Below, one piece after another: positions 43,201 through 51,800 of a stretch of 64,000 nucleotides of DNA. The number at the start of each line of letters is the position of its first letter. Within the stretch, counting starts at the first letter, position 1. The notes under the pieces were generated by a model that was not told where the DNA came from, searched no databases, and was given only the letters and a program-made list of their open reading frames with translations. Where the stretch lies: contig VZRG01000434.1 in NCBI GenBank assembly GCA_013397435.1, forward strand, positions 430,223 to 494,222. Direction: 5' to 3'. This DNA comes from Erythrocercus mccallii (Eukaryota; Chordata; Aves; Passeriformes; Dicruridae). A program made the translations under genes and the position numbers.

Positions 43201-46200
43201 ACTGTGTGTAGATAAAGCAGGGTGGTCAAAACATGTTACAGTAATGTGCCATATCAGGCACTCACAGCATTCTGTGGTTTTGCCTGTAACCTCTTCTCTT
43301 TTAATAATGGTACCTCTATCTGAACCTGTTGGGGTCCATAGATAATAATTGTCCAGTTTTTTTCTTTTTGAAGTTAGTAACTCCCTCTGTTGTTTAGAAC
43401 TTACTAAACAATTGTTAGTTAACATTAGTTTTTTGTTTGTATTAAAAATATCTTGCAAAATTAATGCTACATAATACTAATGGATAGCTTTTAAATTATA
43501 TGTTTAAAAACCAATGAAAATTCTTGACTAAAATTATTTGATATATCAATATTAACAGCAGACAATTTTATATTAAAAAATTCTTTTGTCATTTCCCCCC
43601 TCATGGCATTCAATAAGTACAACTGAAATGATTAATGGAAGAATGTCTCAAACTTGACATATTAAATACTTTACTACAAAAATAATGTTTTAAAATACAA
43701 TAAGAGCCCAATGATTAATTGAGGAAAAGGGACAAACATTCAGTCTCAGTGATTGTCCCACAGGAGATTTGTTAACAGGATTACAATCTGTCAGTACCTT
43801 CAAGAGAATGTAGCAACGCCTTAAGTAACAAAGGTATAATGTCCATCACTTTGAACATATATTGGTGCTTGCTTTTTGTGTAGCAGAAACACTGCCTGTA
43901 GAGGAAAACAGCACTTCCAAAGAACACCGATTTTCTGAGGATTTTATGGATTCTGCACTTAATTCTGTAAATCCATCAAACCCAACCTGTCGAAATTCCA
44001 CGGAGTACCGCACTTCAGGAAATGCTGCATATTACAGAAATTCCCATCAGCCAGCAACTGCTACCTCAAATTCAGCCCCGGTCCTGCGCAGGCTCTCCCT
44101 GAGCTCTGCAGGGAGTAGTGGTTATTATGAAGTCAGTAGGAATCGGATACAGAGGCGGATTGAAGGTATGCTGTTATACAGAACCTTCCAGAATATGTAA
44201 CTGCTTCTATTAACACAAAAAGTTATGAATAAAGAAGTTCTTTGCCATTGGAAAGCTTGCATATGGAGTGAAATGTGCTGTTGCCAAGCATGTCAGGCTT
44301 GCTAATGTAACTGCAAATAGAGAACTTAAGCCTGTTAGTACTAACAGTGTAGTCCAGGTCAGGGAGGGTCTTTCCTGCTGCAGCTTCTTCTTGCTGCTGT
44401 GATGGACCCTGAAGCAAGCCAGAGAAGACAGGGATGGCTATAGGCAGCTCACTTCTTGAGCGTCTTATCAAATATTGCTGTGTTGCTGAAATAGAGGGAT
44501 AGGGTTTCCTACTGTCTCTCTCTGTCTGCATAGCTTCACATGCCTTTGCCTCATTCCCAGTTAATAGCATCTTGGGACCCAGGAGCTAAGTACAAGTAAA
44601 ACTAATCCCTCTAGGTATGTCACAGTGCTAATGTTTGTGCTGCTGTATTTGCAGTTATAGAAGTAATTTAAAGACAAAAGGAACAGTTCAGTATTATTGG
44701 AAGGAAAATAAAGCATATTTTCATTTTAATATATTGCAAACAATGCATAATAAATGCCATACATTAATATTAAAGGGTCTTATGAAATGAAATGTGTTAT
44801 TCCTGTACAAACCAGTGATACTTTGTCCTTTCACAATATTTTTGTATTAAAAGCTGCAAGTTCCACAACTGGACCAGATTTGAATTCACTAAAGAGGGAA
44901 CCTTCAAGAATATTGAATAAGGATCCTTCCACTTGGTCAATAGAAGAAGTAGTGCGTTTTGTGAAAGAAGCTGATCCACGGGCACTGGCTCCACATGCAG
45001 AACTCTTCAGGAGACATGTATGATGCATATCCATTCTGTTCTAGTAGATTGTGTCATGTTAATCTCTTAAAATACAACTTTCACGTCTGTCAGTCTGTTT
45101 GCAACTGGAGGTGAGAGTAGACTCTCCTCACATATTAGAGAGGCTGAAAATTACTTTCCAGCCTGAAACCCCTCCTGCAGTATATTTTTTCTGTCTTTCA
45201 GTCTTGCTAGACTAACATAAAGAGCCACCTCTTTCGAGTGTATATGGAATAATGCCAACCTGGAAGCATCCAAGTTCTAATGGCCAACATCCCTGGTACC
45301 TCTGTGATCCCTGGTGCCTCTAGAGGAGATGGCATTCTCATGTACGGTGTGGGGCATTCAGTTGCCCTGTTTTGGAGACCTAATGTCCTGGAGCAGAGAT
45401 GATGTTATGCATCATCAGCTAGACACTTGCTCATTGATACTAAAATTCAGAGAATTAACTGACATATTTAATTAATCTGTTTGGGAAAACAAAATCTAGG
45501 GTTTAATAGCTCTGACTAGATGTTACCTTTAGAGACAGAAACTGTATCAGTTTGTGATAGGTTTGATCTCCCCTACTCCTTCTTGCTGTGCCTTTCTATG
45601 GTAGGTTGCTCAGTAAAGAGCTGCTTTCTTATTTTATTGCATATATGGCCCTCCAAAAAGAGATTGCCTTTCTCTTTAGTGGTATTTCACCCATGTTCTG
45701 CTCCAGCTCCTCCTAACAGTTTAGTCTCTGAGTAAGCTGGATTGGAAGGAAAAATCAAAATAACTTCCAGTGGAGATTCCGGTCTTATATTTTATTCTTA
45801 GTTATATAACAACAGTAAATGTCACTTGTTTTGTCAGGTTTATGTTTTAAAAAGTCAGAGTGTTTCTCTTTATGATGCTTTATGGCACTAATTGCCTGTC
45901 TATGGTATGTAATGATACTAAGACCTTAGGACTGTCACATTTCAGCAGCTTCTTAGTCAGACAGTTGAAATCTAAGTTGTCCTTGGTCTTGATCCTGACA
46001 ATCTCTTTGGTTCAACATGGAAATAGATCTGTTATTTCCCCATATTTAGATGGTCTCTAGCCCCTTTCTCTGTGTGACTGCTTGCACACGCATGCCAAAA
46101 TCCTCCCACGGCTGTTTTCAAGGTTCAGTGCAAGGCCTCAGTGCTTGGATCATTTAATCTCTAACTGCACAGACCTTCCTCTGCAGCTTCTTTTTATTTT

Positions 46201-46629
46201 TTCCCTTGACTCATTCACTTTTTTTTCCTGGTTGGAAACCCTTACTCTGAGGGCTGTTGGATCAGTTTCTTTTATTTACTATTGTTTTCTCTCTTTTACA
46301 TCTCAAATTCTTAATCACACATTAAAAAATACTAAAACAAATTAAATTTCAGTGGTCACCTGTAAATTCAAAATTACAGTTACAGTTTTATATATAGTAG
46401 ATACATTTTTACTACAGTATAAACAACTGTAATGTACTTTACAGTTTTACCATGCAGCTTGTTAAAGCAATTGTCTGTTGTGTTTATTATCTTCCTTTTG
46501 CAGGAAATTGATGGGAAGGCACTACTCTTACTGAGGAGTGACATGATAATGAAATATATGGGACTGAAGCTGGGGCCTGCCCTAAAGTTGTGCTACCACA
46601 TTGAACGACTTAAACAAGGAAAGTTCTAG
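4167..46629 (+). CDS. SCML2: SCML2, Polycomb-group MBT/SLED/SAM protein (12 exons, N-terminus missing)
   Basis: Joining 4167-4237, 8722-8956, 12921-13009, 14425-14668, 24952-25202, 30215-30350, 32207-32410, 36788-36970, 37985-38098, 43884-44165, 44854-45017 and 46504-46629 gives one frame of about 699 residues ending in TAG. Residue numbers here start at the split first codon. Order: N-terminal motif 1-24, MBT1 about 25-132, MBT2 about 133-235, basic linker to about 342, SLED about 343-455, variable linker to about 603, SAM/SPM about 626-697. In the family, SCML2 is a nuclear Polycomb protein associated with PRC1; MBT repeats bind methyl-lysine, SLED binds DNA and SPM mediates assembly. SCML2 is chosen over its paralogue SCMH1 because of the SMQSPQK motif after MBT2, the APLSPKLP motif in the linker and the neighbouring RAI2. 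Every intron is GT/AG. The start codon is not in the window. Confidence 0.95.
4908..5262 (-). mobile_element. Solo-LTR-like element, antisense to SCML2
   Basis: Read on the minus strand, this segment has the layout of a retroviral LTR. A TATAAAA box (plus 5066-5072) is followed about 95 bases downstream by an AATAAA signal (plus 4969-4974), then about 60 bases of U5-like sequence. It can start with TG at 5262 and end with CA near 4908. No gag, pol or env segment flanks it, so it is likely a solo LTR. No clear target-site duplication or primer-binding site was found and both boundaries are approximate. The family assignment is open; it resembles LTRs of bird endogenous retroviruses. Confidence 0.55.
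8378..8432 (+). repeat. T/G-rich low-complexity tract
   Basis: A run of T homopolymers alternating with short G runs and a TG repeat, on the sense strand of SCML2. It is one of about ten similar tracts in the window. Confidence 0.6.
8722..8956 (+). CDS. SCML2: SCML2 exon b: most of MBT repeat 1
   Basis: The acceptor ends TTGTAG and the donor is TTG/GTAAGT. The exon enters in phase 0 and leaves in phase 1. It encodes residues 25 to 103, beginning SRIPPTNDFKVGMKLEA and ending MLQPPLG. The positions equivalent to the MBT2 methyl-lysine cage are D43, L67, S70 and N74, so MBT1 lacks the aromatic cage, as expected for the first repeat in this family. Its wording near the end (SDNKNDFW, CEKKGGMLQPPLG) resembles SCMH1 more than mammalian SCML2. 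Confidence 0.96.
8957..12920 (+). other. SCML2: SCML2 intron b-c
   Basis: A 3964-base GT/AG intron. It holds a perfect 25-base tandem duplication at 9096-9145. No gene, RNA or recognisable transposon was seen in the remainder. Confidence 0.85.
9096..9145. repeat. Perfect 25-base tandem duplication
   Basis: Two identical 25-base units, beginning ATTCTGGCTAAGTG, lie head to tail at 9096-9120 and 9121-9145. The absence of any difference suggests a recent duplication, or an assembly artefact. Confidence 0.9.
12921..13009 (+). CDS. SCML2: SCML2 exon c: end of MBT repeat 1
   Basis: The acceptor ends GTCCTCAG and the donor is AAG/GTAAGA. The exon completes the glycine codon split from exon b and leaves in phase 0. 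It encodes FQMNASSWPMFLLRTLNG and then a segment ending AAFFKK, the canonical C-terminal arm of MBT1. It is 89 bases long. Confidence 0.95.
13010..14424 (+). other. SCML2: SCML2 intron c-d
   Basis: A 1415-base GT/AG intron with no recognisable element. Open frames of 60-76 codons near 14009-14310 show no family resemblance. Confidence 0.85.
14425..14668 (+). CDS. SCML2: SCML2 exon d: MBT repeat 2
   Basis: The acceptor ends TTTGTAG and the donor is ATG/GTAAGA. The exon enters in phase 0 and leaves in phase 1, covering residues 133-214. The methyl-lysine cage residues of the MBT family are all present with correct spacing: D152 (in AIDRKNP), F176 and W179 (in TFDGW) and F183 (in AFDYWC). The repeat should therefore be able to bind mono- or dimethyl-lysine (inference from the family). 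The segment RDIFPVGWCSLTGDALQPPG closes the repeat. Confidence 0.97.
16829..16868. repeat. Short tandem duplication, period about 21
   Basis: The string TTTTAGCACCTACAACAT occurs twice, separated by three to four bases. It is a local slippage-type duplication with no other apparent meaning. Confidence 0.8.
19638..19677 (+). repeat. T/G-rich low-complexity tract
   Basis: T runs alternate with G runs of three to four bases on the SCML2 sense strand. It is the same class as the tracts at 8378, 25525, 26205, 36343 and 52374. Confidence 0.6.
21093..21948 (-). other. Open antisense stretch (two adjacent ORFs), unidentified
   Basis: Two minus-strand open frames lie end to end inside the largest SCML2 intron: 21631-21948 (105 codons) and 21093-21611 (172 codons). 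In DNA of this base composition a 172-codon frame is uncommon but possible by chance in 64 kb. The longer product has an ordinary amino-acid mix with an acidic, serine-rich C-terminal end. I recognise no domain, signal peptide or membrane segment. It could be a decayed retrocopy, an antisense transcript exon or chance. An ATGCAAAT octamer lies inside it at 21319-21326. Confidence 0.2.
22082..22380. promoter_or_regulatory. Candidate intronic regulatory element with octamer dyad
   Basis: The segment is more G+C-rich and complex than its surroundings. It contains an ATGCAAAT octamer (22252-22259), the core site of POU-family factors, and a partial inverted match ATTTGC at 22272-22277. An 8-base perfect inverted repeat, ATAGCAGC (22258-22265) and GCTGCTAT (22276-22283), overlaps them. 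Function as an enhancer is inference only; one octamer is expected by chance about once per 33 kb counting both strands. Confidence 0.25.
24952..25202 (+). CDS. SCML2: SCML2 exon e: basic linker after MBT2
   Basis: The acceptor is TTTTTCCTCAG and the donor AAG/GTTAGT. The exon enters after a split valine codon, leaves in phase 0 and covers residues 214-297. It carries RRSMQSPQKSAPVP, which marks SCML2, then the glycine/arginine/proline segment QRGRKPGRGKPPGQ and further lysine-rich stretches. The equivalent human region is reported to bind RNA in SCML2. The RGRKPGR core resembles an AT-hook and is also seen in SCMH1, but it is largely lost in human SCML2. Confidence 0.93.
25525..25552 (+). 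repeat. T/G-rich low-complexity tract
   Basis: Alternating runs of G (two to three) and T (up to seven) on the sense strand. Confidence 0.6.
26205..26229 (+). repeat. T/G-rich low-complexity tract
   Basis: A G4 run followed by two long T runs separated by GG, on the sense strand. Confidence 0.6.
29187..29463 (+). mobile_element. CR1 LINE, 3'-end fragment
   Basis: This is a 5'-truncated CR1 non-LTR retroposon in the sense orientation. It encodes the characteristic end of the CR1 reverse-transcriptase ORF (LDIRKRFFTERVTEHWNRLP, then a segment resembling the family's terminal residues). It continues into the CR1 3' UTR wording (GGAGTTGGACTCAGTGATCC, then CCCTTCCAACTCAG). It ends in the short octamer-like tail ATTCTGTAATTCTGTGA that replaces poly-A in CR1. 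Truncation to a few hundred bases is normal for this family. It retains a 77-codon open frame only by chance and cannot be active. Confidence 0.9.
30215..30350 (+). CDS. SCML2: SCML2 exon f: linker before SLED
   Basis: The acceptor ends TCTTAACAG and the donor is ACAG/GTAAAG. The exon enters in phase 0, leaves in phase 1 and covers residues 298-343. It begins KKILPEQLTPTSPSPQPSPE and ends AAVIST, aligned with the human segment that runs into SLED. It is rich in proline, serine and threonine, as expected for a flexible linker, and is poorly conserved except at its ends. Confidence 0.9.
30351..32206 (+). other. SCML2: SCML2 intron f-g
   Basis: A 1856-base GT/AG intron, AT-rich, with no recognised element. 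Confidence 0.85.
32207..32410 (+). CDS. SCML2: SCML2 exon g: SLED domain, first part
   Basis: The acceptor ends CTTTTCAG and the donor is ACTG/GTATGT. Both ends are phase 1 and it covers residues 343-411. It encodes VCVYVNKHGNSGPHLD, then KKKVQQLPDHFGPGPVNVVL and a segment with ACVDCAYQAKTVF. This is the start of the SLED (SCM-like embedded) domain, which binds double-stranded DNA in human SCML2. Several positions match SCMH1 rather than mammalian SCML2 (for example KKKVQQL and QQAVQAC). Confidence 0.96.
34741..34759. repeat. Poly-T homopolymer
   Basis: An uninterrupted run of about 19 T, followed by four C. It could be the poly-A tail of a minus-strand retroposed sequence or simple slippage; no retrocopy was recognised next to it. 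Confidence 0.8.
36343..36400 (+). repeat. T/G-rich low-complexity tract
   Basis: About 58 bases made of T runs up to eight long separated by G runs of two to four, on the sense strand of SCML2. It is the longest tract of this class apart from that at 52374-52437. Confidence 0.7.
36788..36970 (+). CDS. SCML2: SCML2 exon h: SLED domain, second part
   Basis: The acceptor ends TTCACAG and the donor is CCAG/GTACTG. It is phase 1 at both ends and covers residues 411-472. It encodes SFDGEKHAINLPSVNSASFV, then LRFLEKLCHSLQCDNLFSSQ and PFSPYMGC. This completes SLED and matches human SCML2 closely. The end of the exon runs into the variable linker. Confidence 0.96.
36971..37984 (+). other. SCML2: SCML2 intron h-i
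   Basis: A 1014-base GT/AG intron with no recognised element. Confidence 0.85.
37985..38098 (+). CDS. SCML2: SCML2 exon i: linker
   Basis: The acceptor ends CTTCACAG and the donor is GAAG/GTAATT. It is phase 1 at both ends. It encodes AKEEIPENRSAKRYPQDSPP followed by YTAPLSPKLPRNDVHPSEG. The SPKLP core and the following SEG are shared with human SCML2 and absent from SCMH1, which helps to identify the paralogue. Confidence 0.92.
38099..43883 (+). other. SCML2: SCML2 intron i-j
   Basis: A 5785-base GT/AG intron. Apart from an internally deleted CR1 at about 41333-42255, nothing was recognised. Confidence 0.85.
41333..42255 (+). mobile_element. CR1 LINE, 5'-truncated and internally deleted
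   Basis: The first part (about 41333-41915) matches the CR1 ORF2 region between endonuclease and reverse transcriptase. It includes a stretch reading WLNRKVWLELREKKYLWKKG in the frame opened at 41399, and ends with wording equivalent to the RVLRELAEVL segment that opens the RT domain. The second part (about 41930-42255) is the CR1 3' end: AACAGGCTGCCCAGGG, CACCATCCCTGGGGATATTT and a degraded 3' UTR. Nearly all of the RT domain between them is missing. The element is sense to SCML2, carries frameshifts and is inactive. Confidence 0.88.
43884..44165 (+). CDS. SCML2: SCML2 exon j: variable serine-rich linker
   Basis: The acceptor is TGTAGCAG, a NAGNAG site: splicing after TAG gives a start at 43884 and splicing after CAG a start at 43887, both in frame and differing by one residue. 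The donor is GAAG/GTATGC. Phase is 1 at both ends; residues 510-604. It encodes AETLPVEENSTSKEHRFSED, then MDSALNSVNPSNPTCRN, aligned with the human ALNSGNYLNPACRN-like region. The second half is rich in serine, threonine and arginine and looks unstructured. Confidence 0.9.
44166..44853 (+). other. SCML2: SCML2 intron j-k
   Basis: A 688-base GT/AG intron with no recognised element. Its acceptor (ATTAAAAG) has a weak pyrimidine tract broken by an A run. Confidence 0.85.
44854..45017 (+). CDS. SCML2: SCML2 exon k: SAM/SPM domain, first part
   Basis: The acceptor ends TTAAAAG, preceded by TTTTTGTA, and the donor is CAT/GTATGA. It enters in phase 1, leaves in phase 0 and covers residues 604-658. 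After a short linker it encodes KDPSTWSIEEVVRFVKEADP and then a segment ending LFRRH. This is the first half of the SPM-type SAM domain that forms head-to-tail polymers and joins Polycomb proteins together. Confidence 0.96.
45018..46503 (+). other. SCML2: SCML2 intron k-l
   Basis: A 1486-base GT/AG intron with no recognised element. Confidence 0.85.
46504..46629 (+). CDS. SCML2: SCML2 exon l: SAM/SPM domain, end and stop
   Basis: The acceptor ends CCTTTTGCAG. The exon enters in phase 0 and ends with TAG at 46627-46629. It encodes EIDGKALLLLRSDMIMKYMG, then LKLGPALKLCYHIERLKQGK and a final F. This is the most conserved part of the protein. The ending KQGKF is the SCMH1 type, whereas human SCML2 ends in KEGKYS. 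Confidence 0.98.
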   Translation, partial: EIDGKALLLLRSDMIMKYMGLKLGPALKLCYHIERLKQGKF

Positions 46630-46975
46630 CCAGTGGGGATACCCAAACACGTGTGTTCGGATCACCAAGCTCTCAGGTTCACAGCCATCACCTTGATTTG
46701 AGATTCTTTTGCTGATACAAATCTTTATTTTTTGAAAGTGCTCTTGAAATGTAAAAGAGACATTCAGGATAAAGGCAGGGAGGGATTTGTATTACATTCT
46801 AGTATTTTTGCAAACTGTTTCACAGAAAGTTGGCAGGAAAGAACACTTGATCATACTGGGTGTGGGCAGGTCTGGTAACAACGCTCTCCGAATCCTGAAA
46901 AGTGTGGTCTGCGTTACAGGCTTCAGCCAATGTGTTCATATCCAGAACCAAAACAGCTGAATCCCAAAGGGAAAT

Positions 46976-46981
46976 AATAAA
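46976..46981 (+). terminator. SCML2: Possible proximal polyadenylation signal of SCML2
   Basis: AATAAA 346 bases after the stop codon. The downstream sequence is AT-rich with a weaker G/T element, so use is uncertain. Confidence 0.35.
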
Positions 46982-48806
46982 TTAAACTAGCATCAGGTGT
47001 TTATAATTTTTACCGGGGTGGCTGTAAACTTTTATATTGCAAGAAAATCTTAAAATAGATCTCATCTCTGTAGTGAATGTTCTGGTCTTTCAGAAGAGAG
47101 GAAGGGTTATGGAAGAGAGGGCTTAATACAAATATAAGCTTTTATAAAGTGTGATTATCAGTCCTTTGGGAAGTTATGAGGACAAATGTATTGTATATTG
47201 TCAGTTTAGGCAGGCAGTAAATATTTCTGTTTCATGGAAGGTCATACTGGCTGTATAGACAGCCATTTCTGGGACAGACTGATTTCACTGGAACAATGCA
47301 TCCACATATTAAACATTCCATCTTTTGCTAAGTTTGGCATGGATGTGTGTGTTCATGCTTTTTATATGTACACATGTATGTGTCAGGGAAATACATACTA
47401 TATAAAAATATACATACACACTGTACGTATCTTTCAGTTTTTTAACGTGTACTTTTGCACTGTGCCAGAGAGAACTGTACAATTTTTGGGGGTTTTTTTT
47501 ACCAGTAAATTTAGTTGTGTATTACTTTCATTAGTACCTGTTTAATTTGTTCTTGGAGTCAGAAGGTGACAAACAATCAAAAGGTGTCTTTATTCATACA
47601 GGCAAGCCTGTGCTATGCAATACTCCTAGTTATTCATCCCTTAACTCTGAGCCATATATTCTGATATATATTTGGAAAGACACATTTTCTTCCAATGTTT
47701 TGGGTCTATATTTCCTGTGAGGAAGTGCTACTATGTAACTGATAAACCTTTTTTTTGGGTAAAATTGGTGCTGTTTGTATAAGCTGCAAGAATGAGTGGT
47801 GATAACAAAACAGTGTGTTGTCACTGCCAGTTGTAAAATACATCAGGGACAAGAAAATATACTTTCTGTTTAGGAAATTGAATGTACTGTATGTAATAGT
47901 CAAGTGATAAAAACTGTTTGTTAGGGAAGGTGTAGTCCTAAAATGGTAGGATTTATTATATTTCTTAATGCCTTTTTATATGAAAGCATATAGTATAAAT
48001 GTATTTTTTACAAATTCCTTTTTTGAAAATTACTTTCTTTACCCATAGACTGATACTCATCAGATTTCAGCAGAGGTATTGCTAGAAAAAAGTGAATTTT
48101 GTGACTCACAAGTCCAGGTATTTTGTTATTTTAAGTGACTGCAATGCAATTTCAACTCAGAAAATCATTTGGACCCTGAGAATTGTTTTTGTTATTACAT
48201 CATTAGACACTAAAGTTTATCTGTATCGATTTGTTTTTCATATCTTTTGTGGTGCATGTATGCTTAGATGAATAATACAGGCATGCTCTTTTTAGTAAGA
48301 AAAGGTCAGAGCATTGATTGAAGGAGCACAATATTTTCTCTTGGTGTTACAAAAATACTGACTTAACTTTCATATGGTTACACTAAAAACTATATATTAA
48401 GGAAAACATCATGCCCCATGTGTTCAGTATATTGTTTATACATACATAAAATTATATACTACTTCTTCTATGCTTTATTATGCTGAATTTGGGTTCTTCA
48501 GCATAAAAAGTTGTCATACAATTTAAATGGAAGTAATTGACTGAAAACAGTTTTCATTTTTCACATTGCCCTTGGCATAAGAAAAACAAAGATGTTTAAA
48601 TTTTCTGTTCAGTCTTTATGGAATGGCATTTTTGTACATGGCACTATTATGGGTATAAATATTTGTTCAAGGCTTTCTGTGTACTCGTGCACAAAGATAA
48701 CTGTGATGTTGCTGCACCAGAATTTCTCCATGTGCTGTCAGAGTCTTACAGCAGAATATGTTTTTTATTCTTTATTTTCAGTGGGATGTTCTTATCTAGC
48801 AAGAAA

Positions 48807-48812
48807 AATAAA
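48807..48812 (+). terminator. SCML2: Likely distal polyadenylation signal of SCML2
   Basis: A canonical AATAAA followed within 20 bases by a T/G-rich segment. It is the best-formed signal downstream of the SCML2 stop. Confidence 0.55.
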
Positions 48813-48830
48813 ATAGTTTGTTCATTGTTG

Positions 48831-51800
48831 TAACTCTCTGTTCTGTTTGACGCCGTGTGGATGTGTGAGCGCTGTCTGTGTAGGCAAGGATGGCTGTCTG
48901 ATCTGGCATCTGGCATTTCTAGACAGTTCATGGAAACTTCTGATATAAGGAGGTTTTAATGAAAAGGGTAAAGATCATTCCAACCTTGTTCATCTGAAGC
49001 AATTAATGTTTGAACTTGGTTTGCTTTCAAAATAAGAACTTATCTAGTTATTCAACTATTTAGTTTTGTAGATCTCATTTTGCAACTTACAGCTTACAGA
49101 ATTCTCATATAACCACTGAGGGGAAGAGACTGATAAAAACTGTTTGTGCTGTGTTCAGATAAAGACACAAAGTATTTTAAATCAAAGTTAATGGCAGTAA
49201 GTTTGAACTTCGTCCACTTCAAGTTTTCTTATTTCTGTGATAAGAAGTCTCTTGTTCCAGTGACTGTTATCAGCAATCAGCCAGTGCCTGAGAAGGAGCT
49301 TGGATTTGGTTAATGGCAACCTCACAACCGTCACTGGCAGGTGATGAAAATTAGAAGTTGGCAGTTCCAGTAATCCAGAAGCATTTTGTATCTGATCTCT
49401 CTCAGAACATACTTAGTATCTTTTGGGTGTTTATTTGATATACAAGACAATATGATTTAGTCTCTTTGTTTCTCCAAGCTGCTTTTCTGTCAACATGGAT
49501 TCATCTGTTTATCTGGTTCTTTGGCTTCTGGTCATCTTGACGGACAGTGCCATAACTCTTCAGTGCACCTTGGCACTATTGGAAATTAAAATATTACTGC
49601 CTGGGAGGACTAGAAGCTCTAAAGATTATTTTTGCAGAACACCTCTGCAGTAGTGGAATTGAAGAAGGCTGGAGGGTAGACTGTGGAGTATACATACTGT
49701 AGGACTTTTTCACACATATGTAGGAATGACATTGAAAGACAGCAATATCATGTTACAAATGTTGGCATGAGAGATGGAGCATCTTCCCCTTTTTTTGTTG
49801 CTTTGGATAAAGACACACCATTTTTTATTTCAGGTGATAGACACAGGCGCAAAAATGTTCATCTGATTACTCATTGTATTTGTAGAGCTCTTCTTCCTCT
49901 GCAGTCAGGGATATAATTTGCAAAAAATGATGTTAACCTTCTCTGTAGCTCTGACAGTTTTGTGTGAGTCTGTAGATGTGATTATGTAAGCCCTGAACAT
50001 GATAAAAAAAAAATGTAAATTTGAGCATTTCAAGTACTTCTCTAGGAGAAAAATGAAGCCCTAGGTGGGGATGACTAAAATCTTGAACTTTTAACCTGAT
50101 CAGGTAAAATTTTCTTTGTGCTTGTCTTTCCCTTAATTGAAGTTGAAATTCAGAGAATTTAAATATGGGTACACTGAGGCAAAGCTAGTATTCAGTACTT
50201 CAGCCTTTTCCATGTTCTGTGTAATGAGGTCCCCCATCTCATTCAGCAGTGGGTCCCAGTCTTCTTTTGTCAGCTATAGAATGTTGTCCATTTTAATGCA
50301 GGATCATGGAGAGAAACACATTTTAAAAGGGGATGATAGCAGTATTTTTTCATTGATTGGCCAGCTAGTTACATAATAGAGTAAAATTAATGAAAAGGTG
50401 TGAACCTCTTCTAAGTAATGAGCATCTTTTTGTCACTCTTTCTGCCAGGTTTGAGGCTGTGTAGTGTTACAGTGGCTTGGCTTGAAGAGGAAAAAAGAAG
50501 AAAGAGAGACCTCCTTGAGATAAATTTTAAAGGTCATATATTCCTCCTCTCTAGCTTTATTACATGTAAAACGGTGGGAGTGAGTAAAAAGTGCTCACTT
50601 GGAACTGCCTAAGAGTGATGCAGGGAGGCAGAAGCTGATTTCATGTCCAGTTTAGTGGTGAAATGATTGCTGCTTTTTTTCAAGCCTTGATGATAATCTT
50701 TCCCTCTGTAAAGCTTACTAACTAGCCCATAATCCTGGGATTGTGTTCCCCAACTGTCAGTGTTCCTGTTGTTTCAAAGGTCATGCAGAGCCATTTTGAG
50801 ACTTGTTAAAATCTGAACAGTCTGTTGTAAACTCATTGTGTTGTGAGTCTGCAACTGTACCTATAGATAACATTTTAATTTTTTTGTGTGTGTTTTTTTA
50901 GTGTGAAAACTTCAGCTATAGGGTTGGGGGGTTGTTTAATAGCAAAATATTTTGCTACTTTGTTCTCTGATGGTTGGTCTAAATAAATCCTCATTACTGA
51001 GGCAGTGGTATATGAGGGGAGTCCTATGTGTACTTAAAATATGTCATTAAAGTGATCCAGCAGACTTTAAAATTCCTTGCTTACATAATCGTCCACCTTG
51101 TCCTAGCAGATAATTTTGATTAGCTGTAATTTGTCCCATTTGAATCAGAATTAGCTTCCATCAGTTCCAGAAAGTCCCAGTCCTGCTGTACACACTGAGG
51201 AGTCCTGTACAAGCTTCTTCTCCTCATAGCTTTATGGACCACTGCTAGTTTATTTCAGCTTTTGTTATCTGCAGGGGAACTGTTCAGCGCTGATAGCGAA
51301 GGCTGCACACCTCTACTTCTTTTCTTTTTAAAATACATGAAGGCATTTTCATCCACAGAGCTTTTCATCCAGTTTTCAGCATCTGAAATCAAAGGCCTTT
51401 CAGGACAAACAGCACAAGCAAACAGATGCCAGCACAAGGGGAAGGAGAGATTGTATCCCATGTTGTCTGAACAGACAAGCGTGAACAGATGTACAGCTTG
51501 AAGCTGGCAGAAACCCTTTCTGCCAGTGGTTCCTTTCTAGTTGTGACAGCTGGAAGAAAATGAATATGCCACAAAACCACCATGACAATTGCCATTACCC
51601 TGTGTTGGCTGTCCCAGCTCTGAGGTCCAGAACTGGAAAGACAAAGACTCATCTACCCTTCCAGGTGGACACAGAGGCAATTGGCAAGGCAGTGGGAAAA
51701 AAACATAATGAATGGTGGTATACCTTAGAAAGTCTGGTGTTCAAATGCAAGAGGTCATGATTTTACTAAATTTTTCCCTTTCTTATGTTTAGTTTTTTTC

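Larger units (their letters stand above)
46630..48830 (+). other. SCML2: SCML2 3' UTR (approximate)
   Basis: AT-rich sequence after the stop with no further exon. Possible polyadenylation signals are AATAAA at 46976-46981 (short form) and AATAAA at 48807-48812. The latter is followed by a T/G-rich stretch (TTTGTTCATTGTTG) typical of a downstream element. The long form would give a 3' UTR of about 2.2 kb. The end point is inferred, not observed. Confidence 0.6.

Noticed and set aside
4167..46629. Identification of the multi-exon gene as SCMH1
   Set aside because: Many residues are SCMH1-like, but SMQSPQK after MBT2, APLSPKLP in the linker, and linkage to RAI2 fit SCML2.
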